Source: Canna indica
Lineage: Eukaryota > Streptophyta > Magnoliopsida > Zingiberales > Cannaceae
Assembly (NCBI GenBank): GCA_034359265.1
Contig: CP136890.1
Location: 102,139,501 to 102,203,500 of the forward strand
Reading direction: 5' to 3'
DNA length: 64,000 bases
Position numbers and translations under genes: made by a program
Shown: piece by piece, positions 51,023 through 62,014 of the stretch
How the letters are laid out: every line of letters starts with the position of its first letter
How positions within the stretch are numbered: the first letter of the stretch is position 1
The notes under the pieces: generated by a model
What the model saw: the letters and a program-made list of their open reading frames with translations, nothing else
Told to the model about the DNA's origin: nothing
Databases searched by the model: none

Positions 51023-54000
51023 ATTTCAATATATGCCACTGATAAATGTTGTTAGCTCAAAGTTCTTGAATAAGCATGTTTTGATGCAGTACTGAGTATT
51101 GTTAAAATCTGCTAGTACTAACTTATTTTGTAGAATTGAATGCCATATTGTCAACCTTTTATGTTTATCTTCACAATTAATGTCCACAGAAAATGATCCA
51201 TGTGGTAATGTTCATTGCAAAGCATCAATTTTACCTTCAAACCTATTCACTTTGAAAAGGTAAAATGATGCAGATCACTGAACAAATGTTAATACTCAGT
51301 TCATTCTCAATCCCATTAGGTTAGAAAAGTCTCATCCTCAAATGTTAATATATATTTATTCAAATAATTACATAATAGAGGATAAATTGCTATTTGCAAA
51401 AGAGTTAATTGCATGCAACCACTAATTTTTGAGGAGAATTTTAGTTTAGTCTTATAAACTTAATTGCAATTTTACTTTCACCCTTAAATAACACGTGTTT
51501 TTTTAAGAGAATAGCAGCAAGGATCTGGATGTAAATTATTGATTTTTCGTAGTCAAAAATCAAAATCGCGATCGGGCCGTAAGAAGAACTCGACCAAGTC
51601 AGCCGGCCCGAGCAGGACCGGCTGTTGGATCGGAATCGGGTAAACTCGGTAAGGGTAGCTGAGATGACCGCGTCAGACGAGTCAAGTTTCCACGGTTGAC
51701 AAAACCAAATTTCTTCCACGACCGCCCCTCTCTCTCGACGCCGACATCTCAGGGTTTCTCGCCCTCGCTCGACGCCGTTCCTCGAAATCTCGTCCAAGGA
51801 TTCCCGCCAGCTGTGAAGGCTCGCCTTCGATTATCCTGAAGAAGTCCCGGCCTCCTTCAGACCTCGTCAGTCGTCTCAAAGCCTCCTCTCCACCAGAACA
51901 GAGACTTCGCCTCTTTCGACGGTTCCCTTTTTCTCTTCCCACTTTAGATCTTTCTCGTTACCTGAAATAAGTAGTGGCTATGTTCAATCATCAACATGTA
52001 TGATGAATTCATGATGTTGGCCGAACTGTGCCTCGGCCCTTTTTCCTTCATGTTATGTATTTGCTTCTTCTATCATTTGTTTTTGACGTGGATAGAGAAA
52101 GGAAGGAAAACTAGGTTTAAAACCTCATCATCTGAGAATTTTCAGTTGAACATTTCAAGAATGTCTGCAATTCCTTGAAAGCAATTAACCTATTAATCCA
52201 TGAAATAACTCCATATGGTTATGGTTAGAGAAATAAAAAACTATAAATCCATCACTAGAAATCATGGGCATTATGGTTAGAGAAATGAAAATTTCTCAGA
52301 GAACTTGGGAAAGAAGGAAAAGGACTGCAAATGGTTGAAGACAGGGGCTTCACACCAGAGGAATTTGGGGTCGTCTCCTCCAGAAACTTGGCTTCTTGGG
52401 TCCTCAAGTTTCAGACCATGGAATAACTCCAAATTGGAATTGGATATCAGAATTTTCATTAGCATCTTCAAAAGGGAGGCTTACGTTGGTTTTGTACCTA
52501 TCTAGGATCGCCCATGCCCTAAAGAACCCTACGCGGCTTTCTACAAACTAATTCCTATCAGAAATCCGAATTGAGAAAAAAAATATTGCAGGCACCAGCC
52601 TACATTTTGGTCGATCAGTCGGCTGATGCCCAGTTGACTGATAAATCTACCATCTCACACTAACCAAGGCTCCAAATGCATGTGGGTCAACTGAAACTTA
52701 GGCAGGGTTTGTCAAGTGGTGATCATGAATTCATGATCCTAGCGTTATTCTTGAGCTCAAAGACAAAAAGGGAGCTCAAGCGTTATGCCCCAAAATACAG
52801 TGACTTAATCAAAATGTATAAATGAAACCAAACTATGATTCATATTTGAGTCGAACTCTTGTCTCCTCATCTTTATAAAACCAAAAAATTGTTGAGCAAG
52901 AGGATGTTTGCATGTGTCATTTGGGCGGACGTGCTGTCCTTTGGCTTTGCCAAGTGAACCTTGATCCCCTTCAATTTTCTTATAATTTGTGGATTCTACC
53001 TATTATTTGAACTGGTTACTAATCAATTGGATTTAGTTGCTAGAAGCCCTAGAACCATGTACTCTGTTCGTAACCTAGGAGTTATTAAGTTAATGTTGGC
53101 AATTTCAGTGGATCAAAGCCTCTAGATGTTCACACATCACAGCTTTGTTTGCCTTAGTTCAAACATTTAGGTCTATTAGTATGAAATTAAGACCTAAATA
53201 TGACATGAGCTACTAGCCTACTATGTACTTGTTCTAATTATTAATAATTAGGTCTTACGATCCGAGTTTGTGGAGCCTTGCGAATCCTACAGTAGGCTAG
53301 CAAGGCCGACTATCTTCATATAGTTTTGTAATTGGAAAATTCAAGTGTATCCAGCCACTGAAATTTTTTTGACAGAAAATTGTATTAAATTCGTTATTCT
53401 TTTCTGTATACTCCTCGACCTGGATCTGTTTGTATAGGCCAACTCTTGAATAAATAAATTGTGTATTCCATCATCACATACCATTCTTGAAGTAAGAATA
53501 TTCAACTGATGCTACTTGTTAAATATGTATGTCACAAAGCTATTTATGAGATTGTGAATTTGCAACATTGCTGCATCAGAGGAGACAGAAATAATGCTGA
53601 AGATATCATGATATTGTTGATCTATGATATTTAATCGATACAACGGTATGATGCGAGACTATATGAATGCCTCAATGATACAGCAAATATTTTATTTAAT
53701 AACTCAGTGCAGTAACTGCAGTTATTGAAATACTTTGTATTTTCTAGATTCTATAATGCATATTTTGCTAGATAATAGTCAGCCCTTGAAATAGATATCT
53801 CAATGTCAATAAGCAAGCATGAGAATAACAAAGAAAACCAACATTATTTCATTATGTGCTTGCAGCTTGCTCAATGATCTATGTTTGCAGAATGAAAATC
53901 CATACACATTTTGTTAGGGTAGGATGTGTTTTCAGTATTTGATTTGTTCTTGAAGAATATAAGTCTGGTTGAAGGCTGCATTTCTCATCTGATTTTCTCA

Positions 54001-54185
54001 ATGAGTTTACAATATTTGCTTTTTTTTTCTAGGTTGTTCCTAATGGTATGCATTAAAGTAAATATTATTGCTCAACTACATTTTTTCCTAAGATGTGCAA
54101 TAACAATGTTGGCTATAGTAAATTTTCCTTGAACCACTTGTATTTTTTTTTTTGCTGATTGTCTTTGCAACAAATATCCTGGCAG
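51023..54185 (+). other. UreG 3' flank and upstream region of the SAM-domain gene
   Basis: After the UreG 3' UTR the DNA is AT-rich until about 51560, then a GC-richer block (51560-51960) containing CTCAGGGTTTCTCGCCCTCG, a pyrimidine-rich stretch typical of a plant 5' UTR. It may be the first, non-coding exon of the SAM-domain gene, with a long leader intron ending at the CAG at 54183-54185. No coding exon could be placed between 51960 and 54185. Confidence 0.45.
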
Positions 54186-55071
54186 GTCTGATTTGTTTAC
54201 TAGATGTGTGATTCTGGACACCCAGGGTCTTCTCTCAATGTTAGCTGCAGATAGTTATGAACCACCCTTTGTTACTTCTATGGACTTACCAAACTTAGTA
54301 GATGAGGTAGTGGACAATGATTGGGTAGTTGTGAAGAAACAAAGAATTATCATTTGGATTCCTCCACCAACTGCAGAACCTCCACTCAGAAGTGTTGATG
54401 CAAAATTTTCTAAGCCAAAAAAACTGGTCAGAAGGAACTCGGACAGTTTGAAGAAAAGGGGCCGCAGGCTTTCAAACAGCAAAACCTCTAAACCTGCCAC
54501 AATATTTTCAGAGAATCAATTTCATGTCGAGGCTCAACTTGGCAAACCTTCTGCAGTTCCTGAACATAAAAATCAAACTGACCATGAGGAATTGAGATAT
54601 CAAAAGTCATCCACGAACATTGTTTCTCCAGTTGCAACTGGAGCTAAAAATAATAGTCATGATCATCAGAGGCCATTGATGCAGACTGCACCACCACTAA
54701 CCCATGGAGTGATAAAGGTAAATTCCTTTGGTCACTTCAAAAGGCAAACGGCACTACCCTCCAAAAAGATTGGAGGCACTCCAAGGGTACCAATTGGAGC
54801 GTTAAATTTTGTGAACCGGAGATTGCGTGCATCAAACCTTGAGAGGAAGCTCCAGTTATTGGGAGGACTCAGAACCTGGCTGTTGTCTCAGGGACTTGGT
54901 CAATTCATTCGTATATTTGAGAGGGAAAAGGTGGGAATTTATCAGTTAGTAAACCTCACAATGGGCAAACTCAAAGATATGGGCGCTGATGCAGTTGGAC
55001 CAAGGAGGAAGCTGATTCATGCTGTGGAGTGTCTCAGCAAACCTTACTACTTAGATGGTTGCAGTAACTGA
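54186..55071 (+). CDS. SAM-domain protein, last exon (5' end uncertain)
   Basis: The frame runs from an acceptor-like TGGCAG at 54180-54185 to TGA at 55069-55071. In-frame ATGs occur at 54238 and 54280; the frame stays open to the acceptor, so an upstream coding exon is possible. The protein has an N-terminal block NDWVVVKKQRIIIWIPPP, a basic disordered middle with KKLVRRNSDSLKKRGRR (possible NLS), and a C-terminal SAM domain over about the last 75 residues (LERKLQLLGGLRTWLLSQGL, FEREKVGIYQLVNLTMGKL, DMGADAVGPRRKLIHAVECL). SAM domains mediate protein-protein or RNA contacts. The function is unknown to me. Length from 54238 is 277 residues. Confidence 0.78.
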
Positions 55072-55924
55072 GCTCTCCAAATGAAGAGTTTGTCCTCTAT
55101 CCCCTTCTCTTCCAATTTAATTTCTATATAAGAATTTTGATGATATATAAATGGAATATGTTTCTGTAAGCATAAGAAACCCTGGTGTTCTAGGCTAACA
55201 GATATTTTCATATGCATGTCACATTGTTATCTATACATTAGTATGAAATTTGGCCACATTGTTATCTTCGTTTGAAAATTGGAATCCTGGTGCATGTTGA
55301 AGAAGATTGATTTGGATTGGTGAAAAGAAAATCCAAAAAACCTACCGCTGAAAAGAATCTGACCAAGACTTTTCTTTTCTCTATATTCATCTTTATTATC
55401 AACTTATCATTGTGTGAGACATTGAGAGTAGGGCTTGTTGGGTGAAATGGCCACACTAGAGGATGGGTGAATAGTGTGTTAACTAAATTTGTCATCAAAA
55501 CCGACTTGAAATCAAAACCGACTTGAAACCTGAAAGATTTCTCAATGAAACATTAGTTCCATGTTTGTTATCATCAAAATTGAGATTAAGACCAAGGTTG
55601 AAAACCTTAAGCCAGCAAGGCTGTCTACTAATCTGATCAATTCCTAAAACAAAAACTGATTGAACTCAAATTAAAACTTCTTTCAACATTATTTAGTAAT
55701 TTTATTTGGTTTGATCCATCTGCCACATGTTAGAATATATTTAGTAATTTTTATTTGGGTAAATTGCAAAATCAGATCCATTATTATTTTAATATTATAT
55801 TTATTTGATTTGTAAAGTTTTGAAGAATCCTATTTTGACTTCTAAAGTTTAAAAAATCTCACTTTGATATCTTAAAATTAAAAAATCTCGTTTTATTCAT
55901 TCAAGTAAGTATTTTTTATATTTG

Positions 55925-56083
55925 TGAACCCACTTGTGCTCAAGTGATACTAACATTCAGATATGTTGCCTATAGATCTTGGGTTCGTTCCCTTGTTGTA
56001 GCGCTTAATGCGCCTCTTACCACATATGTATATATTTTGTAATGCGCAAATTCATGTAATCAGTATTGCTCTATTAATGAATA
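55925..56083 (+). repeat. Possible decayed SINE
   Basis: GTGCTCAAGTGATA resembles a pol III A box and GGGTTCGTTCCC a B box, about 45 bases apart, followed by an AT-rich tail. I cannot find a target duplication. The next hAT MITE inserted just after it. Confidence 0.35.
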
Positions 56084-56091
56084 GCTAGCAC

Positions 56092-56460
56092 TAGGGGTGT
56101 AAATGAGCCAAGCTGTTTGTGAGCTATTCGAGATCAACTCGGTGAAAACTCAAACTCGACTCGATCTTATCGAGCTCGAGCTAACTAGTACTTGGCTCAA
56201 GCGGTTCGCAAGCCTAATCGAGCATATATATAGATATATATATGTTTCATATCAGGTCGAGCATAAACCCGAGTCAAGTCGAGCTTGAACGAGCTCAGTC
56301 AAGCTTGAGAAAAATAAACGAGCTTAAATGAGCTTAAACGAGCCGAGCTCGGGCCCAAATATTGAAGCTCGATTGAGCTCGAGCTCGATATTTCTTAAAC
56401 GAGCTGGGCTCGAGCACAAGCAAGCTCGGCTTGGCTCGGCTCAGCTCCATTACACCCCTA
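56092..56460. mobile_element. Non-autonomous hAT MITE, 369 bp, with 8-bp TSD
   Basis: Ends are TAGGGGTGTAAATGAGC and GCTCCATTACACCCCTA, inverted repeats with an indel. Perfect 8-base direct repeats GCTAGCAC flank it at 56084-56091 and 56461-56468. The interior is dense in GAGCTCGA/TCGAGC/GGCTCG motifs in both orientations. No coding capacity. TIR style and TSD length match the element at 6707-7372. Confidence 0.92.
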
Positions 56461-56468
56461 GCTAGCAC

Positions 56469-58228
56469 TTTAAAGTAGCAATCAACAGATAGTAAAGATT
56501 CCATGTCATGAATAAGCACATTCAACCAAGGACTTCATCAGAATGAAGCATAAGAACACAAAAACTGTAACAAGAATATTGATCATCAAAGATAAGAGCA
56601 TTCAGCAACTGTGAACAACTCAGCAGCTGTCAAAATAGATATGTTTGCAGCAAGCAACAGCAGCCAAAATAGGTTTTGTAATACCAACATAGAATCCCAA
56701 ATACCTACAAACAAGTAATCCATATTGTTGAGTCCAAATAGATTATAAATTCTAATATTCCTCTTAATAGTTCCTAAAGCATATCATTACATCAAAAATA
56801 GAAAAGGGCTGACAGCAAAGAATGAAATCTCTGCTGCAAGTGGCCTTCAACTTGGCATAAATATGCATATTCAATTAGAGGACTTTTTGAACGAATATGT
56901 ATTCATTAAGATGGAGAATCAAGCAACAAGACAATTTATAAACACTCAAAATAGGCATCTTTGCTTCCTAAATTCAAACAGAACTTCAAAAATCTCATAT
57001 GGCTGGAATAAATAAGTATTGACTCTCACTATATTGCACACTCAATATTGTTCCATAGTAATGGCTCAAAACAGACCATTACAACAAAGGCTAACATTTT
57101 CATCCAAAGAAATAAAATCTTACCAACAAGGAGTCTTCATTAGAATCGTTTGCAATAAAGATGCCATGACAAGCATGATAACCTTCACTTTAATTAACTT
57201 CTATTAGTGTTTAATTATTTGAAGATTTCCAAAATTATCATCTATTTATCCAGAATATTAGTCAGCATATATTAGATTTTTCATATACCACAAAACACTC
57301 AAACGAGATACCATTGCTTGGAATCAAACACAAGCCATTGCTTAATGGCTCACTCAGCTTTCTCTAAACTTTTTGAGTATTGCTATATTCTTCTAAAAAT
57401 CAGTCTAATAATTTTTCTAACCACTCACAATGGCATGAATTGTAATTTCATCAATAATCATGAGCACTTTATTAGATCTGAGTATTAGGAGAATTATTAG
57501 GCACATGAGTTAGGAGGATTTAACATTTTTGAAACTTTTTTCATCCATTTCTCCCCTCCCCAAACCCTGCATTAATACATTCCCCCAAAAATGTGCAAGA
57601 CTGACTTGAGAGCATCAAGATACATATATGTTAGCTTCCAAAAATAACAGGTGACCAATTCAGGCTGCCAGATAAATATCTGAGATGAAGATATCAATTG
57701 AGTGCAGACAAATGACAATGACCTTAAAAGATATAACTATCTCAAAATGTGCATCTCCTCAATCCAAAAAAAGATCTTATCAACTAGTAGAAGAACTCAA
57801 GACGAGAGCAAAAGACTTAGATAACGGATGAATAATTTTTTCTTTAACGAGAGAACATTTCTGCCAATAATATCAGGTTAGAATAAAGTTGAGCATTAAA
57901 CAATCACAAGCAACGATGATATTACTCCACAACCCCATGTTCATGAACCTGCCTGCTTCAGTCACTATACACATTCGACGAACACCTTGCGTGCAAAGTC
58001 TCTCGAGCGCAAGCGCGCTCCACCAGAGAGGGTCGGAGGGCATATGGAGAAGGGATCAGGCACGGGCGTGGATGGTGGCGGCGTAACCGACAGGAATGAG
58101 GAAAGGCGGCCGCGGAAGAAACCATGACCGACAAAAGAAGGCACACTCAAAGCCATCCCTTTTACACAGGGAAGCCGACTTTGCGGCCATTATTGTGCAC
58201 GGGAGAAAGAAAAAATTGAATCTTGGGA
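56469..58228. other. Spacer with a short GC-rich island near 57960-58200
   Basis: Mostly AT-rich with no gene. The last 250 bases are GC-rich and could be the 3' UTR of the minus-strand small gene. Frames of about 60 codons there overlap on both strands and show no domain. Confidence 0.45.
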
Positions 58229-58444
58229 TCAGAGGTGGCAGCCGCAGCAGAGGAAGAAGCAGCAGAGGCCAGTGGAGAGGATGACGGCCTCGAGGAAGTA
58301 GAGGACGTGGAAGGAGAGGTCATCGAGGAAGGTCAAGCGGAGCTTGGGGCGCTTCCAGCGCCAAGGGGCGGAGAAGCGGAGCTTCCACGGCGGCCAGTGG
58401 TGCTCCTTGTTGAGCTTGGTGAACCAGCCGCGCTTCCCTACCAT
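58229..58444 (-). CDS. 71-residue membrane protein with Cys-rich C-terminus
   Basis: A short frame opens at an ATG in an ideal context (GCGGCCGCCATGG) and ends TGA. The product begins MVGKRGWFTKLNKEHHWPPW, continues with an aromatic and basic KLRFSAPWRWKRPKLRL, then one hydrophobic segment (LYFLEAVILSTGLCCFFL) and finishes CCGCHL. Its tidy architecture suggests a conserved plant short protein rather than chance, but I cannot name the family. The frame stays open upstream to 58609. The cysteine cluster could be palmitoylated or bind metal; that is inference. Confidence 0.6.
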   Translation of the reverse strand: MVGKRGWFTKLNKEHHWPPWKLRFSAPWRWKRPKLRLTFLDDLSFHVLYFLEAVILSTGLCCFFLCCGCHL

Positions 58445-58800
58445 GGCGGCCGCCACCAACGCCGAGATAAGACTAATTTGACGAGGAACGGCGGATGCGG
58501 ATGGATTGGTAGCGGGAGCGCGAGGCCTGCACGTCGGTCGAGGTGGAAGAAGCGGGACGATGGTTTTTAAAGTGAAAGAGAGGGGGTTATTTGGAAGGTT
58601 CGCCAACACCCGCTTAGGTTTGGTTTTGAGTGAGAAAAGAGGTCAAGTAAACCTAACATAATAAAGTTCATTTTTTCCCTTTAAAAAATACTTAATTCAA
58701 TTATCATAATTTATAATTTTTTTCTAAAAAAATAACTTTATATTCAACCATTATAAAAAAAACAACAATGAAGAACACGCTAAAATTAAAAATTAAACCT

Positions 58801-58895
58801 GCTAAGTGTGGGTAGCCTATTATGATTTATCTAAAGATTTAGAATTCGATCCCTAATATAGTTACCTATTGTGATTTTTTATTTTTGTTATATAT
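58801..58895 (+). mobile_element. tRNA-derived SINE, second copy of the 21078 family
   Basis: It shares GTGGGTAGC, AGATTTAGNATTCGA and TTATTTTTGTTA-type segments in the same order with the minus-strand element at 21078-21191. It is flanked by TAAACCT at 58794-58800 and 58896-58902. The A-rich end is at the right. Confidence 0.65.
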
Positions 58896-59378
58896 ATAAA
58901 AAAAATAAACCTAAGATCTATAAACAACAAACCTAAATATATATCGATCTAACCACCAAACTACGAATAAATTGGCATCATAATTAATTTTCATCTCAAT
59001 TTAAGTTTAGATGGCCATTTTACTTCTAATCCAGACTTAACCAACATTCTACGAAAGACTGCATCTATAAATTAAGAGCATGCATGTCAAGTGTCAACTT
59101 AAGAATCTACTTTCCAGTTGTGTCACAATTGGCAATATATTCTTCTCATTCTTCCTTGTTCACATCTCCTTTAACCTAATTAAAGTGATTGGCATCATAT
59201 CTTTATCCTGCAAGGGAATAATTCTAAAATCACCCACTGGATATTATAAGAAAAGGGGTGCCAAAATTAAGCAACTTGTCAGGATCGGAAGGAGAGGGAA
59301 GAAGGAAGTAATTGATGGAACACCTGGTGTGTGTATAGTTGGATTGATCTGGAATTTGCATGGCATCAAATTAAGTTG

Positions 59379-59380
<2 letters not shown>

Positions 59381-59430
<50 letters not shown>
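59381..59430. repeat. (AT)25 microsatellite
   Basis: Fifty bases of uninterrupted AT dinucleotide, expected to be highly variable in length and easily mis-assembled. Confidence 0.95.
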
Positions 59431-59432
<2 letters not shown>

Positions 59433-61726
59433 TGGAAGGCAATGAATTGCAAGTCAATGTGTTGTCAATTCTAGTGACAGTAAAGTGTTAGCTGTCTATA
59501 ACTTGATACATGATTAGCTGTAGCTTTGATAATAAGCATGCAGGAATGCCTGTTGCTTTGAGTTTTATGTTGGCTTCCAAGTTTAGCTTTTGCCAGCATA
59601 TATATATACATATATATTCAGTTTGAGTCCCAATTAAACTCCCAATAAATTGGGCCTCAAACTGCCAGCTAGGTGAAGTTAGGTTGACCAGGGTTTAAGG
59701 CCCATGGAGTACATATATATATGCTTAACACAATGACTATATATATAGGTACTTAACCAAGGGACAGAAATATGTCCTAAACTTGAGACATACTATATAT
59801 AATCCAATCATGCTTACAGAAGAATACACAAACATAAAGGAAACTGAATTTTTCCTGAATTCTACAGGTAGCTATATAGTGTACTAGATGAGAAAGAAAA
59901 CTACATGCAAAAGCTTGCAGACAAAAATTTCACAGCATCTGCATGCCTGCAACTTTAATTGTCGACTCTTTCTTACATACTGGCAGCACGGTTCCCAAAG
60001 CGAGGCATCGATCAGTATAAACTGATTGCTTTCATTTAGAACATAAAAGACGACATGCATGCATGCACGCTCGCTGAAGGAAGTGTACGTACGTCCTCAG
60101 TTTTAATTATTTGCCAGCCCATAAATTATGAATGAAGAGTTGAAGACCGGCCACAGAAATAATCGAGGAACTTCAGTTTCATTAGTCTCGGAAGATTTAT
60201 CAATCAATTGAACTGTTCATGACATAATTAAGCTGCTTTAATTTTATGATATGATTAATTGTTTGTACTCGTCAGACTTATGATTAAATATATGTACACA
60301 CAAGCACAAGACTTATCATTTGATTCAGCTTCTGCTTCAGTATGCAAACACTCTCTAGATATATGATATCTCATCTAGTCATCTCCCTCACCATGTACAG
60401 ATTAACTGGAGGTGAGAAAACCTTTTAATTTGTGGCAGTCTAATATTTAAGCCTTCAGATAGGTATCAGTCTGATAGATTAAATTCCCAACTTGAGGCCC
60501 GTGAGACACTGAATATTGGCCCCTACAGATTCTGTCATCCATTAATTATAGAGAACAAAATGACTTAATTTGGTCTACTACTTCAGAATTGCTCTGAGTT
60601 ATGTCTCCCAGCCAACTAGCCAACTGCATAATTAGCTTCAGAAGTTAATCAGTGAATTAATCACTTGAAGCATATAATTTAATTTAATTATTAAAATAAG
60701 TCCTTGAAGTTCTCGCTAGTCAAGAGAAGTCATCAATCAGGACTGGAGTAAATATTTAATGCAGAAGGTGGGTCAAGAAAAGAAAAAGAAAGAGCTATAT
60801 ATGGTCCAAGTAAGGGAATATTAAATTTTGAATTAAGCTGACCTAATTGGCAAAAGGGTCATCTCCTTTGACCTAAACTTGGTACTGTCTTTGATGTGCA
60901 TTGAGCCTTGTAATTAATATCAAAATGTGAAATATATTGTGCCATGCATCTTTGAAATACAATAAAAGATGATGGCATGGTTGATTTGTCCAAATGAATT
61001 ATGGCACAACTTGCTACTTTCTATTAGAATATTTATGGTCCAAGACTCTAGAAACTTTAGACCAATTAAGTCAAGTCCTAAAGTGCAAATTGCATGACCT
61101 AATTGTGAAATCTTTGAAGTTCTAGTTTTATTTTTGAAGTGTAGGATAAGATTTTTTGAGATTCTTATATATATACTAGCTCTTAGGAAAAATCCTGATT
61201 TATTTTTTTAGAATATGTTTTCCTGAATTTTAATCCACTATACAAAGGATGCCTTATTTTACAACAAAATAGCTTGTTTACAACAGTCAATAAAACTTCA
61301 CTAATTAAGATATTAATAATTATGAGGTTGGATCATTAAATGGGTGAATTTGACTTTTATTATTTCAACCCAATTAATAATTGGACTGAGCTTTTGTTAA
61401 GACTTTTAATCTTTTATTAAGCTATATATTCCTGATCAAGATCATATATATGGACTTGACTCAAGTACACCCACATTTTGACTATGCTTTTATGTGGAAG
61501 ATTTAAGCAATGATCAGTAGATTTTATTATGGTAAATTATTAAACTAGATGAAAAGAATTATTCATTTTTTTCAAAAAAATAAGGAAGGAAAATCAAATC
61601 GATCTCAATTGAACCATTAATTAACAAGTTAAAAAATCAACATAATTTTCAGGAAAACCAGCAGATCGAGATTTATTAGTTAATTGTATATATGCAATGA
61701 AAGTTTTATTAATTGGTTGATGAATA

Positions 61727-62014
61727 CCAACAAGTCTTGTATGTAAAATCAATTTCATGATGAAATTCAATGCCAACAAGAGTGATAAAAAATATGGAAA
61801 AAAGGATGTCAAAACTTTCCTAAGAAAAATAAATAAGAAAATTAGGCACAAGCTGTTGGAATTCTTTCCAACAAGTCTTGTATGTAAAATCAATTTCATG
61901 ATGAAATTCAATGCCAACAAGAGTGAGAAAAAATATGGAAAAAAAGGATGTCAAAACTTTCCTAAGAAAAATAAATAAGAAAATTAGGCACAAGCTGATT
62001 GGAATTCTTTCCAA
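61727..62014. repeat. 141-bp tandem duplication
   Basis: Two copies starting CCAACAAGTCTTGTATG at 61727 and 61868 share nearly every base through GCACAAGCTG and GGAATTCTTTCCAA. Differences are single substitutions and small indels, so the duplication is recent. Confidence 0.93.

Noticed and set aside
57958..58156. Overlapping frames of about 60 codons in a GC-rich block
   Set aside because: They are open on several frames at once and show no motif; the block is more likely UTR of the small gene at 58229.
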